A DNA stretch of 64,000 nucleotides. Origin: Leptobrachium leishanense. Taxonomy: Eukaryota; Chordata; Amphibia; Anura; Megophryidae. The stretch is taken from positions 193,172,954 to 193,236,953 of the forward strand of contig CM019063.1 in assembly GCA_009667805.1 (NCBI GenBank), written 5' to 3'. A program made the position numbers and the translations under genes. Positions 53,801-60,850 of this stretch are shown here, one piece after another. A model generated the notes under the pieces. The model worked only from the letters and a program-made list of their open reading frames with translations, made no database searches and had not been told where the DNA came from. Within the stretch, counting starts at the first letter, position 1. Each line of letters opens with the position of its first letter.

Positions 53801-56800
53801 ATCTCACTAAAATCTCTAACCTGTCAAATCTGATCTCTCTCTCTCGCTCACCAAAACACAAGTGAGGAGAGGGAGGGAGAATCACAGAGGTCAGAGCCAA
53901 TATTTACAAAATATTGACCTGACCTGACAAATTTTATTTTGATTTTTTTTTTACTTCTGATTGGATGTTGCTAGCCTGCCTCTGATGAGGCAGGCTAGGA
54001 ACATCCCACTCAGCCCCAAGAGGACCCTGCCCTTAGAAGGGCAGCGCCATCTTGGCTGTCAGTTTATTTTATTTTATACCTTTTTATTGATTTTTTATTT
54101 TACTTTTTTTTTACACTTTTTTTACTCTGCTGGGTGCCTTGATCCCTCGAGGCACCCAGCAGAGCACCTGATCACTCATGTGATCTTTTTGTACTGAGTG
54201 CCACGATACCTCGTGGCACTCAGTACTTCCTGCCGCTACCGGAAGTGATCGCTCGGGGGGAGCGATCACTTAGCGGACCGGCGGCAGGTAAGCATATTGC
54301 AAGGATGCCTCGATGTCGAGGCATCCCTGCAATATACACAGAGCAGCTGGAAGCGATACCGATCGCTTCCAGCGCTCTCTAGAAGTGCCGGGCACCTCTC
54401 CGGTGAAACCGGATGTTGATCGCTCCCGGGGAGCGATCACAAGGTGCCCCGGCACTTCTCACCGCCATTGCACGGATGCCTGGACTCCCAGGCATCCTGC
54501 AATGGCGTTTGAGCTGCTGGAAGCGATCCGATCGCTTCCAGCGCTCAAAAAACCGCAGGACGTACCATGTACGTCAGCGGGTCTAAAAGAGACCCGCTGC
54601 AATGACGTACATGGTACGTCCTAGGTCCTTAAGGGGTTAATGCCAGAGATAAATTAGAAGCTTAAAAGTGTCAGAAAGGCTGCTCATAACTATCAAATAC
54701 TACAGTGATTGAATAGCGTCTAAGACCTCACCTCATCCATGTCTTGAACCTGAGTATCTTGATCCATCTGAGATGAGGATTCTTCTGCCTTGCCATCTTT
54801 CATCTCCTCTTCATCGTCTGATTCAACCTCCATTTCCACTTCCTCACTTTCCCCGAACTTCTCGTAACGTTCTTGGATGAGAATACGAGCCCCCAACTCT
54901 TCTGGCGTGGTGGGAGGAGGGAAATTGCCTGCATGGAATCAGATTGTTATTTACCTTTGCCAGGACAGCACAACTCACAATTTTGCCCAGGTTCACTTTG
55001 GCGCATTTAAGAAGTCAAACAACTAGCAAACAGAGATTTTAGATTTCTACTTCCACTGAATGAACTCCTAACATCCGACACGGTTACGGTTCGTGGCCAA
55101 CATCAAAGAATATATCACAACTGAGGGCAGGAGAACAGCCTTTCAGCAGACCCTGTCTTCTGGTTGATAGGATTTCTCTGCTGTAGAAGAGAAATCCTAT
55201 GTACTTCAGGGGAGCACGCTAACATGCCAGAATCTGTCCAAGAAAATATGGCTGACCGGTCTATCTTAATGTTGTAGTTTATTTGGCAGAGCGCATTCCT
55301 TACCTTGTTCGTTTGGCTGAAAGTCAACAGTCTCAACCACTACGAAATCATGCCAATCAATCTGTGCATAAGCCACACGCTCTCTCTCTTTCTCCTCCTC
55401 TTCCTTTTTTCTCTCCCTCTCTTGGAATTTTGCCCACTCAACACGGTAACGGACCTAAAAAGTGAATGTGCATGCAAATAAAATTATACACTAAACCACA
55501 CAACGCCAGGGTGTGAGTCTGTTATGTCAAGTGGTGAACCTCCAAGTCTGAATTTTTTAAGAAAAGAAAAAAAAAAAAAAGGCTTAACTAGTACAAAATA
55601 CTAGTATGTATAAAAGGAAACGGGATGATGTGTCGACATTAAAAGGAAATTATTACTGCAGAGATACGAATAGGAGAAGCAACAACTGGGGACCAACTTA
55701 CAGAAATTGTAATTAGGAACAGTAGATGTAACGGGGGGGGCGGGGGGGTAGTAAAGTGGCACAGTTCACTTCCTTAACACGGCAGCGCAATCAATGGATT
55801 ATTTTTAATAATATATCCTATTTGTGGGTATGCAGAGTCTAGTATTGAATCAAAAGGTATACAATTTTCTATATTCTTACTGATATAACCGAGTAAAAAT
55901 TTAATGCTTTTTTTTTTTTTTTTAAACTTACAAATAGCAGTTTAAAAACGTATTCTCCAAATATATTACAATGGGAAAAAATTATTTTGACCAACATTGC
56001 CATATATGATTTTTCACCACTCCAAACAAATCATGACCAATCCGATTTCAAAACATGAAGATAATTTTAAACCAATCAGAAGCTACTGAACTCTTCACTA
56101 TTGTATTAAAACAAAAAATGAAACCAAAGCACATGTTTAAACTCCAGAAGTGTTGGCTTTTAGCACTACTGAAATTATCTATACACAGACACAGAAATAC
56201 CTTGCAATGCTATGCTTAAGCCAGTTTGTAATGTGAGCCTTTCCTACCCTAATTTTAAATATAAGACATCATGTAGTTTATGTAATCCACGAATTACAAG
56301 GATTAAATGATGGGTGCAAAAGAGCATCTTCTATTCCAAATTAAAAGTGAACAAAAAGTAAAGCTATGGAGCAATCATAAAAAAGGACTATTTACCTGAT
56401 CCAAAACCTCTGTGGGGTGCTCAGCCTCTTTCTTCAGCTTGGAAAACAGAGATTTTGGAGGAATCAGGATCTGAAAGAGAGGAGATCACCAACAGTGAGC
56501 TATCTGATATCCAGGCAAGAGAGCAGAGTCATCTTTATTAATAACCTTGTTGTAAACCCAGCCAGTCTCAGACGGTGCGAAATAACTCACGCCTTCACAA
56601 CAGCTGCCTCTACAGGTTTGCAAAATCAAAGTGAATAGCTTAAATTCACAAATGGAAACGGCAATTAAAAAGTTTGAAAAAAGCCGATTCCACTAGAGAA
56701 CTTTGGTTACAAATGTAAAACACATTCAAGTTAAAAATTAAAACCTAAAAGATGGTAGTTTCTAAAGATTTAACATCACACAATAAAAAGGTTTTCCCTG

Positions 56801-58880
56801 TACTAGCCAAGAAGCATGTGGGCCTTTTAAGAAAACCAACTCTCATGTTACTTAACTAGAAGAAAAATTAACAGCACCCATAAAGGCAACATTTTCAATA
56901 ATACTAGCAAGGTACTTCATACCTTCGTGTACTGCTCCACAAGTTTGGTAAAGTAGTTGAAAAGGCTGTGCTGAGGTCGAAGGAAATCAAACTGGTAATT
57001 CCGCTGTTCTTTCTGCATCAGTTGTGTCAAGAACTGACGGCCATTTCTGGACACAAATTGAGCAGTCAGTTTGACCACATCCAGATCAAACGCAGAGATG
57101 GAAGGTGGATCAGCTACATATTCAAACTCTGGAGGAGGTTCCTTTGGGATAATGGTCTCCTGGACAACTTGGGCTTGAACCTGAGAAACACAGGACACGA
57201 CAAACTTGTTATTCAGACAGGAAACATTTAAAAAAAGTAGCAACGGTTCTGGCCCAAATACCAAGAGAAAGAACAATTTAGTTCTGTACTAGAGTCAAAG
57301 TGTGGATGCAGACAATGGGCTCGACATAATTTTGGCAGTGAAGCCAAATAAATTTCTGGTCACAATTTCGCCATTTTATGGTTCCAGACAAATAACGGCA
57401 TAGCAGTCCTTTCAATACTGATAAAAATGTCAGTTTATTTACTGGCACTAGCGCCTCTACGCTTTAATGGAAATTTCAGATTTAGTGATTGTATTCCTAT
57501 TTATCAGTAAGTGGAATTTGAAAAAAAGTATCCAACTGCTAAAAGGTGTTGATAAATGGCTCTTTTTCTAGGGAAACATGAAGAAAATAATTCAACAGGA
57601 AAGCCTAAATATTACTTTTGGTTTAGCACTAGAAACTTAATTCTAAAAGTCCTGGATGCCAGTGGTTACTGCAGAGGTTTCTATTAGGGGTTAAAGATTT
57701 CAGTCAGAAAATTGTTGTCTTTAGGCTCATTACAGGTCTGATTTAAATTTTTTTTTTATTTATTTTTACAAAAAAAAAAAAAAGAGCATTTTTCGGATTG
57801 TGGCTGTAGATGAAACTAGCGGGCATTTTTTCCAAAATACCAGCTGATCTAAATAAATCAAAGCCACTATTCAGTATCCTAGGGATGTAACCGTCATGTA
57901 AAGAGCAAATTGTTTTGTGCATTTACGTTTCATGTCAAAGGAGTATTTAACTCCATAATATCGGATATTGCTTGGAACATGTCAGCTAAACAGTGTAGTA
58001 ACGGAAAGACAAAAAAAAAAAAGCATAGAGACCAAGTTCAACATTTTGAAGAAGCTAGAGGCCATAAAGAATCAAGTGGCAAATAAATCATTCCTGACTC
58101 TACAGCAGGGGTGCGGAATGTCCGGGCTGCACAATGCCACCAGAAACACTTGGTCCGGCCCTTAAGAGTCCCACAGAAGGGGGGGGGGGGGGTTAAATTC
58201 CCTCTCTCACAGGGAGTAGTAGAATGAGGTGAGGTGGGGTGGGGATTATCAGCACTTCCCCTCAATCACTGCCTCGCGCTGGATCCTCCATCACGCTGCG
58301 CCCCTCATCTTCCAGGAGCAGCATGAAGGACGATCCGGCGCGATTCAGCGAGTGAGGGGAAGTGGGCATAATCCCACCCCCTCATTCTACTACTTGCCGC
58401 ATTCCAAGGTCAGGTGAAATGAATTGTGGCGGGAGGGCAAAAGAAATTAAATGGGAAGGGTGAAATGCATTCACCACCTCCCATATTTCTTATTTAAAAA
58501 GGTTTAAATTTTTAAGACTACAAAATAAGAAAAAATGTATCTTTCAGATCAAACCTAAAAAGTAAAGATAGGAAAAAAATATATATTTTTCCCCCCCAAA
58601 TTATAAAAATTTCTTCCTAAATATTGCTGGCTAAGGTTCCACCCTTATGCTACACAGCCACACTACACATCTGCTTACCTTCTGTGGTAACTGCTGCACA
58701 GATTGCTGTTGTTGCATTACTTTAGGGATTGCAGCGGATGGCTCCTGGGCTTTCCCTTCTTTGAACTCATTGACCTTGTGGCGGTAGTAGGCATGGTAAG
58801 GATCATTGGGGTTCAAGAAGTTAAATTTCGGATTGTTGATTTCATTCTGTCTAATCCTTGCTTCAAACTCTGGTCCATTT
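35714..58880 (-). CDS. SF3A1: SF3A1, splicing factor 3A subunit 1 (14 exons; 5' exons beyond the window)
   Basis: SF3A1 is the largest subunit of the SF3a complex. It acts in the nucleus as part of the 17S U2 snRNP, needed for A-complex assembly at the branch site. The spliced product from this window is about 746 residues: the SURP1 core, a glutamine-rich linker, SURP2 (which binds SF3A3), a charged helical region ('FQERERKKEEEEKERERVAY'), an acidic stretch, the 'DEYLVSPITGEKIPASKMQE' region, a proline-rich segment and a C-terminal ubiquitin-like domain ending RGGRKK. The coding exons are 58679-58880, 56923-57180, 56396-56470, 55304-55454, 54732-54928, 49565-49682, 47513-47698, 46078-46199, 45705-45995, 36559-36769, 36281-36435, 36085-36186, 35900-35971 and 35714-35815. 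They sum to 2242 bases, one split codon plus 747 codons. All borders are GT/AG. The start and part of SURP1 lie above 64000 or in sequence I could not identify. Confidence 0.97.
35900..35971 (-). CDS. SF3A1: SF3A1 exon: middle of ubiquitin-like domain
   Basis: Encodes 'VSVIKVKIHEATGMPAGKQK' and 'LQYD'. It is phase 0 at both ends, 24 codons. The donor is GTAAGT. Confidence 0.97.
36085..36186 (-). CDS. SF3A1: SF3A1 exon: first half of ubiquitin-like domain
   Basis: Encodes 'GPVTVKVQVPNMQDKTEWKL' to 'LLVFTLPLSDQ', the first strands of the C-terminal ubiquitin-like fold. In known SF3A1 this domain contacts U1 snRNA stem-loop 4. Confidence 0.97.
36281..36435 (-). CDS. SF3A1: SF3A1 exon: proline-rich end and entry to Ubl
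   Basis: Encodes 'FVPAPPVAPLPAPVPLPPSH', then a basic/acidic nuclear-localisation-like 'EPTAKKMKTED' and 'LMPEEEFLRRNK'. The donor is GTATTT. Confidence 0.96.
36559..36769 (-). CDS. SF3A1: SF3A1 exon: proline/methionine-rich linker
   Basis: Encodes 'MPPPIRTTMVSAMPVMQRPP' through 'SPRINVVPMPPNQPPMMAQR' to 'HMIVPT'. The acceptor lies right against the 8.9-kb intron and is a normal TTCCTCAG. The donor is GTAAGT. Confidence 0.96.
36770..37450. other. Intronic sequence, no element recognised
   Basis: This is the intron 5' of the 36559-36769 exon. It contains no clear repeat ends. The small ORFs at 36907-37149 and 36878-37072 show no domain. Confidence 0.4.
37451..37850. repeat. Two-copy tandem duplication, period about 205 bp
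   Basis: 'ggagctaagtggtggttgtt' to 'cgggaccatatattcaaga' near 37470-37575 is repeated, diverged, as 'ggagctcagtggcagctgct' to 'cgggaccgcatatacaaaa' near 37678-37780. Shared blocks include 'ccatatgttgca' and 'tggtctccttgta'. The origin is unknown. Confidence 0.7.
38070..38378. repeat. Palindrome of about 150-bp arms containing smaller hairpins
   Basis: The arms meet near 38224 ('gtccgaatgc...gcattcagac'). Each arm carries its own hairpin, 'ggaaggaccccagccgcg...cgcggctggggtccttcc', at about 38080-38138 and 38318-38376. Runs of GCGCGC lie between. This is expected to fold strongly as single strand or RNA and to be hard to sequence. Confidence 0.9.
38440..38640. repeat. Minisatellite, core ATCCATGAGCTGGGG (short array)
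   Basis: About nine units of 'gcatatccatgagc(t)ggggg' with variable G-runs, then 'gcaattatccatgagctggg'. The same core occurs at 8263-9160 and 41531-42445. Confidence 0.9.
38773..38985. mobile_element. hAT-like element, left fragment, interrupted by DIRS copy 2
   Basis: The sequence from 'taaatgcattctgccagcag' through 'ctgtgtggggtatac', 'aaatggggtgtctggcca' and 'aggctttcagc' matches the interior of the hAT-like element at 62969-63526 in order. It stops at 'aatcctaaa' exactly where DIRS copy 2 begins. The rest continues at 45469. Confidence 0.8.
39305..39606 (+). mobile_element. CR1/Rex-like LINE 3' end fragment
   Basis: It matches the reverse complement of 21108-21385, the 3' end of the LINE on the minus strand ('caagaggacatagtcttaga', 'gtggtggatacatggaacag', 'gccgacatttttctatgttt'). 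It lies between the left terminal repeat of DIRS copy 2 and its gag remnant, in place of the gag N-terminus. It ends in 'tttctatgtttctatg', the family's 3' repeats. Confidence 0.85.
39607..40434 (+). pseudogene. DIRS copy 2 gag remnant
   Basis: It encodes a gag core like that of copy 1: 'WYPLPHVAKWIDVNF', 'CPRPTTVGKTCLTPIVDEHF', 'GNANAAVAAERRKAILIKVD' and a GR-rich tail ('GRGFRGGRGY'). About 200 N-terminal residues present in copy 1 are missing. The rest is open in one frame. Confidence 0.85.
41233..41521. repeat. Near-perfect palindrome, 135-bp arms, 19-bp loop
   Basis: The left arm (41233-41367) and right arm (41387-41521) are symmetric around 41377. Paired blocks include 'cggccagcgttcccctccgg', 'ggcgcgccaaatactcaccc', 'gaagttccggtctctgggca' and 'gtgatgcggtcacgtggccg'. 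There are only a few mismatches. This is the strongest secondary-structure signal in the window. Confidence 0.95.
41531..42445. repeat. Minisatellite, 20-22-bp units, core AATCCATGAGAGCTGGGGG
   Basis: About 43 units. Variants occur in blocks: 'gagagctgcggggcaaatcc' first (to about 41715), then 'tgcgacctgggggccaaatc' (to about 41895), then 'tgagacctgggggcaaatcc', then 'tgagacctgggggccaatcc', then 'tgagagctgggggccaatcc', and a mixed end. It is open in several frames on both strands because the unit lacks stops. Confidence 0.95.
42611..44769 (+). pseudogene. DIRS copy 2 tyrosine recombinase, catalytic Arg replaced
   Basis: The frame is open to the stop at 44769. From about 43850 it encodes the recombinase: 'LEQSWAPGTRGVYSSYWSKW', 'YRSLNVLRSAMSSGHIG', box I 'VSCKHVGDVRALDF', 'GAHSVRCAVASKAVSSG' and 'FRELYFKP'. 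In copy 1 box I reads CKRVGD; here the Arg that would be the first catalytic residue is His. The HxxR motif and tyrosine remain. The part before 43850 overlaps RT in another frame, as in copy 1. Confidence 0.88.
44810..44905. promoter_or_regulatory. Internal complementary region of DIRS copy 2
   Basis: It reads 'aggagcctccgtgtcctgcc' (complement of the left end) then 'attactaaattttcctattt...aaggacatggaggcgaatat' (complement of the right end). Compared with the actual right end (45430-45468), this region keeps about 9 bp ('atttcataa' type) that the terminus lacks. Confidence 0.9.
45268..45468. repeat. Right inverted terminal repeat of DIRS copy 2
   Basis: The segment 'gaggtttaatggacgttggg' to 'agcgagaaagagactgcaaa' is the near-perfect reverse complement of 39010-39158. 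The outer part ends 'ggaaaatttagtaatt'. Confidence 0.9.
45469..45553. mobile_element. hAT-like element, right fragment (after DIRS copy 2)
   Basis: 'tattggaaagcagtcatatg' through 'attgatattggtgcgtccct' is a diverged right end of the TAGGGATGCACCGATACC family. It completes the element cut at 38985. Confidence 0.8.
45560..45616 (-). repeat. TTAA-element terminal fragment
   Basis: The minus strand reads TTAACCCTTTTGCTGCTGAG, then 'ccatttcacccctgtgtgtt', the terminus of the family at 6904, 47772 and 61217. Only the end remains, close to the SF3A1 exon at 45705. Confidence 0.75.
45705..45995 (-). CDS. SF3A1: SF3A1 exon: VTWDGHSGSMARTQQ and proline-rich start
   Basis: Encodes 'VTWDGHSGSMARTQQAAQAN' and 'QEQIEAIHKAKGLVPEED', then a proline-rich tract ending 'RPPN'. 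The downstream intron (36770-45704) is the transposon-filled one. The donor is GTAAGC. Confidence 0.97.
46078..46199 (-). CDS. SF3A1: SF3A1 exon: LDIESSLKQLAERRTDIFG segment
   Basis: Encodes 'LDIESSLKQLAERRTDIFGV' to 'EEEIQKPEEK'. The upstream intron contains the large inverted repeat at 46596-47232. The donor is GTAAAT. Confidence 0.97.
46500..47015. repeat. Direct repeat pair in an SF3A1 intron
   Basis: 'ccaggacagctgcgtaaacc' to 'cccacttaatgtataaaaca' (about 46530-46585) recurs as 'ccagggcggctgcgtaaacc' to 'cccacttcatgtataaagtg' (about 46950-47000). The copies are in the same orientation, next to the inverted arms described separately. Confidence 0.8.
46596..47232. repeat. Inverted repeat with about 210-bp arms in an SF3A1 intron
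   Basis: The left arm, about 46596-46805, and right arm, about 47019-47232, are reverse complements with moderate divergence. Paired blocks include 'gttaagcccacccgccatg' with 'ggcgggtgggcttaac', 'aggtgggtcctaa' with 'ttaggacccacct', and 'agactggtgggtttat' with 'ataaacccaccagtct'. A spacer of about 215 bp separates them. In pre-mRNA this would form a long duplex between the exons at 46199 and 47513. Confidence 0.88.
47513..47698 (-). CDS. SF3A1: SF3A1 exon: DEYLVSPITGEKIPASKM region
   Basis: Encodes 'SKPQPPAPAPDEYLVSPITG' through 'MQEHMRIGLLDPRWLEQRDR' to 'DDEVYAP'. This segment is very strongly conserved in vertebrate SF3A1. The donor is GTAATG. Confidence 0.97.
47772..49394 (+). mobile_element. 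TTAA-type non-autonomous element
   Basis: It begins TTAACCCCTTCACTGCTGAA at 47772 and ends near 'ccaaggggtaaa' at 49394, where the TTAA appears mutated. The interior shares 'gtgtgcggagctcattttga' and 'catgtttagtatcattgga' with its relatives. It holds long poor hairpins and no transposase. A MITE (48010-48196) lies inside. Confidence 0.7.
48010..48196. mobile_element. Inverted-repeat MITE, best copy
   Basis: The left 'tcctcaagtaccccaacagg' and right 'cctgttggggtacttaagga' are inverted, with 'gtttcccaacc' and 'gatgggaac' outside them. The interior has 'cagtgattgcaggattcagt'. Partial relatives are at 4835-5000 and 11150-11285. Confidence 0.8.
49565..49682 (-). CDS. SF3A1: SF3A1 exon: acidic/proline-rich
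   Basis: Encodes 'GSDDEDYPQKAPLPPEAPMP' to 'QVIVRKDYDPK'. The preceding intron, 49683-54731, is about 5 kb because of the piggyBac insertion. The donor is GTTAGT. Confidence 0.97.
51120..51725. repeat. Tandem duplication in the piggyBac 3' region, period about 380 bp
   Basis: 'tttggactgtgatttaggag' and 'gcatgaaaactctccaggtt' with 'cccatgccccccatgcatag' occur at about 51230-51345 and again at about 51610-51725. 'caccccaa(a/g)gtattg' and 'atgga(g)tgctttgatg' types precede each. Weaker similarity extends upstream to about 50880, suggesting a third copy. Confidence 0.8.
51874..53584 (-). pseudogene. piggyBac transposase, broken by several frameshifts
   Basis: It reads from the ATG at 53584 ('MSERVYSAEEAYAILASESE') through an acidic N-terminus. 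The catalytic DDE-type core carries 'MGIIKKPSIRSYWSS', 'GRNICVDESLMKYKGRLGFK' (first Asp), 'GYHLYVDNFYTSVPLFKLL' (second Asp) and 'YNRHMGGVDLADQL' (third Asp). The C-terminal cysteine-rich finger reads 'CRVCFKRGQRRDTIFYCPEC'. Frame changes fall near 53490, near 53300, near 52760 (just after 'VKVYKL') and near 52033 (in a run of seven C). Catalytic residues survive, but the gene cannot make a full protein. It resembles PGBD4-like and frog Uribo-type transposases; the exact family is not proven. Confidence 0.93.
54034..54622. repeat. Chain of consecutive hairpins at the piggyBac 5' end
   Basis: At least nine stem-loops follow one another: 54125-54164 (14-bp stem), 54191-54226 (16-bp stem 'gtactgagtgccacga', 4-nt loop), 54229-54288, 54294-54335, about 54349-54378, about 54380-54458, 54464-54506, about 54513-54542 and 54557-54622. 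The hairpins at 54294-54335 and 54464-54506 resemble each other, as do those with 'gctggaagcgat'. This suggests an internal duplication of a hairpin pair. Confidence 0.9.
54732..54928 (-). CDS. SF3A1: SF3A1 exon: acidic region
   Basis: Encodes 'NFPPPTTPEELGARILIQER' then the acidic 'EEVEMEVESDDEEEMKDGKA' and ends 'QVQDMDE'. It lies only about 90 bp above the end of the piggyBac insertion (54640). The donor is GTGAGG. Confidence 0.97.
55167..55200. repeat. Small perfect hairpin in an SF3A1 intron
   Basis: The stem 'ataggatttctct' pairs with 'agagaaatcctat' across a loop of about 8 nt. It is short, with no sign of a longer microRNA-like precursor. Confidence 0.7.
55304..55454 (-). CDS. SF3A1: SF3A1 exon: charged helix
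   Basis: Encodes 'VRYRVEWAKFQERERKKEEE' to 'WHDFVVVETVDFQPNEQ', a highly charged helical region conserved in SF3A1. The donor is GTAAGG, and the acceptor follows a TTTTTAG tract. Confidence 0.97.
56396..56470 (-). CDS. SF3A1: SF3A1 exon: 25-codon segment after SURP2
   Basis: Encodes 'ILIPPKSLFSKLKKEAEHPT' and 'EVLDQ'. It is phase 0 at both ends, so skipping would keep frame. The donor is GTAAAT. Confidence 0.96.
56923..57180 (-). CDS. SF3A1: SF3A1 exon: SURP2 domain
   Basis: Encodes 'VQAQVVQETIIPKEPPPEF' then the complete second SURP domain ('SAFDLDVVKLTAQFVSRNGR', 'FDFLRPQHSLFNYFTKLVEQ'). SURP2 is the contact for SF3A3. The exon is in phase 0 at both ends, with donor GTATGA. Confidence 0.97.
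58085..58400. mobile_element. hAT-like repeat with inverted internal arms
   Basis: It begins 'cagcaggggtgcggaatgtc', a hAT-like end. 'gtagtagaatgaggtgaggt' to 'ggattat' (58207-58240) pairs with 'ataatcccaccccctcattc' to 'tactac' (58367-58391), and 'agcacttcccctca' pairs with 'tgaggggaagtgg'. The right terminus is not clear. It lies in the SF3A1 intron just below the exon at 58679. Confidence 0.5.
58679..58880 (-). CDS. SF3A1: SF3A1 exon: SURP1 core and linker
   Basis: Encodes from 'NGPEFEARIRQNEINNPKFN' through 'DPYHAYYRHKVNEF' to a glutamine-rich linker ending 'QQLPQK'. This is the second half of the first SURP domain. The acceptor is CCCTCAG and the donor GTAAGC. The exon begins with the last base of an Arg codon. 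Confidence 0.96.
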
Positions 58881-59176
58881 CTGAGGGAAATAAGAGATTA
58901 GTGGTTGATCTGACCTGATCCACCACAGTGTATTATGACTGACTAAATCTAATTTCCTAGATAAAGTCAAAACTGATGCAATTACAGGGACACCAACTTC
59001 CAATCTTAAATTGTTTAAAATTAAACAATACTTACTAAAGGGGGTTATTCGCAACGTGACAGGAGGTTGCAGGGCCAACAAACATCAGCATTTTACAAAC
59101 ATGCCCTGTATAGCACACAGGGGCTGGTGTTTCTCTTTTTTTTAATGCATGGGAAAAAAAAAAAGAATTCCAAGCA
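58881..59176. other. SF3A1 intron upstream of the SURP1 exon
   Basis: I see no further exon. The preceding SF3A1 exon, which would encode the residues before 'RNGPEF', is not found up to 64000. Confidence 0.6.
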
Positions 59177-60351
59177 TCAACCCCTTAGTGACCGGGCGGT
59201 TTTACACAAATCCGTCTTTTAGTGACCGCTGCTGTTTTTATGTTTCTGCGCTGTTAGTGTTTAGGTCAAATTTTCCTCTTACTCGTTTATTCAACCCACA
59301 CATATTATACACCCTTTTTCCCGCCATTAAATGGACTTTCTAGAAATACCATTATTTCCATCATATTGAATAATTTACTATAAAAAAATATGAAATATGA
59401 GGAAAAACAAATGGTAAAAACACACTTTTTTGAAATTTAATCCCCAAAATCTACAACCACCCAAAACGACCCCGGCTAAATAGGTTCAAAATTTTGTCCC
59501 GAGACTAGAAATACCCAATTTTTACATGCGTTTGCTTTTTAACCTTCACTGCTGAGACAGTTCACCTATGTGCGCTGCTCTCATTCTGACCATTTTGTGC
59601 TAATTATTTTTAGATGACAGACTAGGTCCTATTTAATTAAACCCCCCCAGACAAAAACTTTTTTTTTTTATTTAATTTTTTTAAAAAAAATTTTTAAAAC
59701 CAAACCTGGTCATGTTTGGTATCATTTGAAAGGCCATAATCAGACCTTTCAAATGATGGCAAATATGACCATCTAGCTGCCATCCTTAGGATCCCCTTAT
59801 CTCTACATGGCAGCTAGATGGTTAACTGGCCCACTGACATCCTCACACATATGGTGAGGTTGTCTGTGGGTGGGGGGGGGGACCTGGAGGCTTGGCTGAC
59901 ATCCAAGATGTCAGCCCCCCTCCAGGTTTGAATCGCGTTTTGGCGCCAATTGGCGCCGCAACGTGATCCGGCGGCGAAACGGTTAATGCCATACACCGCT
60001 GGAAAGGGGAGGCTCTCCCCTCTCCAGCGGTGCAAACGGCATCTCCCTAGCTTCAATGGTTAGGGAGATAGAGGGCTCCGAAGGAGCCCCCCCTCCCCTC
60101 CATTGAAATGCATGTGGACGCCTGCTGATGACGTCACCACGCAGCGTGGCGACGTCAGCCTCGCCTGCCCATGTAAATCACATGGGCAGGCTTCCTCCCT
60201 GCCAGATCGCCGTGGGATCCGGCGAGGGAGGCGAGTGAGTATCGGGCGGGAGGGGGATTAGGCGCCGCTGACGTACCCTGTACGTCCGCGGGTCTAAGGG
60301 AGACCCGAGGACAAGACGTACAGGGTACGTCAGCGGCCCTTAAGGGGTTAA
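59177..60351. mobile_element. Chimeric piggyBac-type MITE
   Basis: The left 'aaccccttagtgaccgggcg' and the following 350 bp match the left end of the piggyBac at 50206. The right hairpin 'gacgtaccctgtacgtc...' and 'cccttaaggggttaa' match that element's right end. Between them (59537-60100) lies sequence of the other TTAA family ('cttcactgctgagacagttc', 'gacatccaagatgtcagccc'). TTAA is intact at the right (60348-60351) and reads TCAA at the left. It has no transposase and could have been moved by the intact parent of the 50206 element. Confidence 0.8.
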
Positions 60352-60547
60352 ACACAGTTGGAACACACATACAGTATCCATTATCAGCGTCTGGCAACAG
60401 GGATAACCCTTAAACAAGGGATAATATAAGATTTAAATGAAAGGGGTCAGGGAAGAGGGACTTGGTTACTAAAGGTTACACTTCAAAAGTTCCGAAATTG
60501 AGCTTGGCACTGTGGTTCTGGGTGAAATCAAGCACCTGCATTCGGAG

Positions 60548-60847
60548 TAGGGATAGATCGATATATCGGTTTTGCCGATTATCGGCTGCAGATATTCAGA
60601 AAATTACTGATATCGGTATCGGCATTTTATTTGACGATATTTGGACAAGTTGTTTCACTGCAGCTGCGATACGCAAGATCCCACAGAACTATGCGAATCC
60701 GGTGCTTCTCCCACATCAGGCTGTAAGTCCTCACTGCAGAACGACGCCTGCTCACTGACCGTATTACGCATGATGGCAACAGAAATGGGGCTTCCATCCC
60801 ATCTGGCAGGGAATTTCCTATACAGGAGATTCAGGGTCTATTCCCTA
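60548..60847. mobile_element. hAT-like MITE (TAGGGATAGATCGATA type)
   Basis: The left end 'tagggatagatcgatatatc' has the subterminal 'cgattatcggctgcagatat' and 'gatatcggtatcggc'. The right end 'gtctattcccta' is a short inverted match. It resembles the TAGGGATGCACCGATACC family in style but is a separate family. Confidence 0.6.
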
Positions 60848-60850
60848 CAG

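Larger units (their letters stand above)
50206..54640 (-). mobile_element. piggyBac element with decayed transposase
   Basis: TTAA stands at 50206-50209 and 54637-54640. The ends are 'ccccttagtgaccgggcggt' and '...taggtccttaagggg', partly inverted. The transposase lies on the minus strand (51874-53584). The 3' side (50400-51870) has diverged tandem duplications. The 5' side (54034-54622) is a chain of hairpins. The element fills most of the SF3A1 intron between exons 49682 and 54732. A shorter derivative is at 59177-60351. Confidence 0.92.

Noticed and set aside
55167..55200. Small hairpin as a microRNA gene
   Set aside because: The stem is only 13 bp with no extended precursor.
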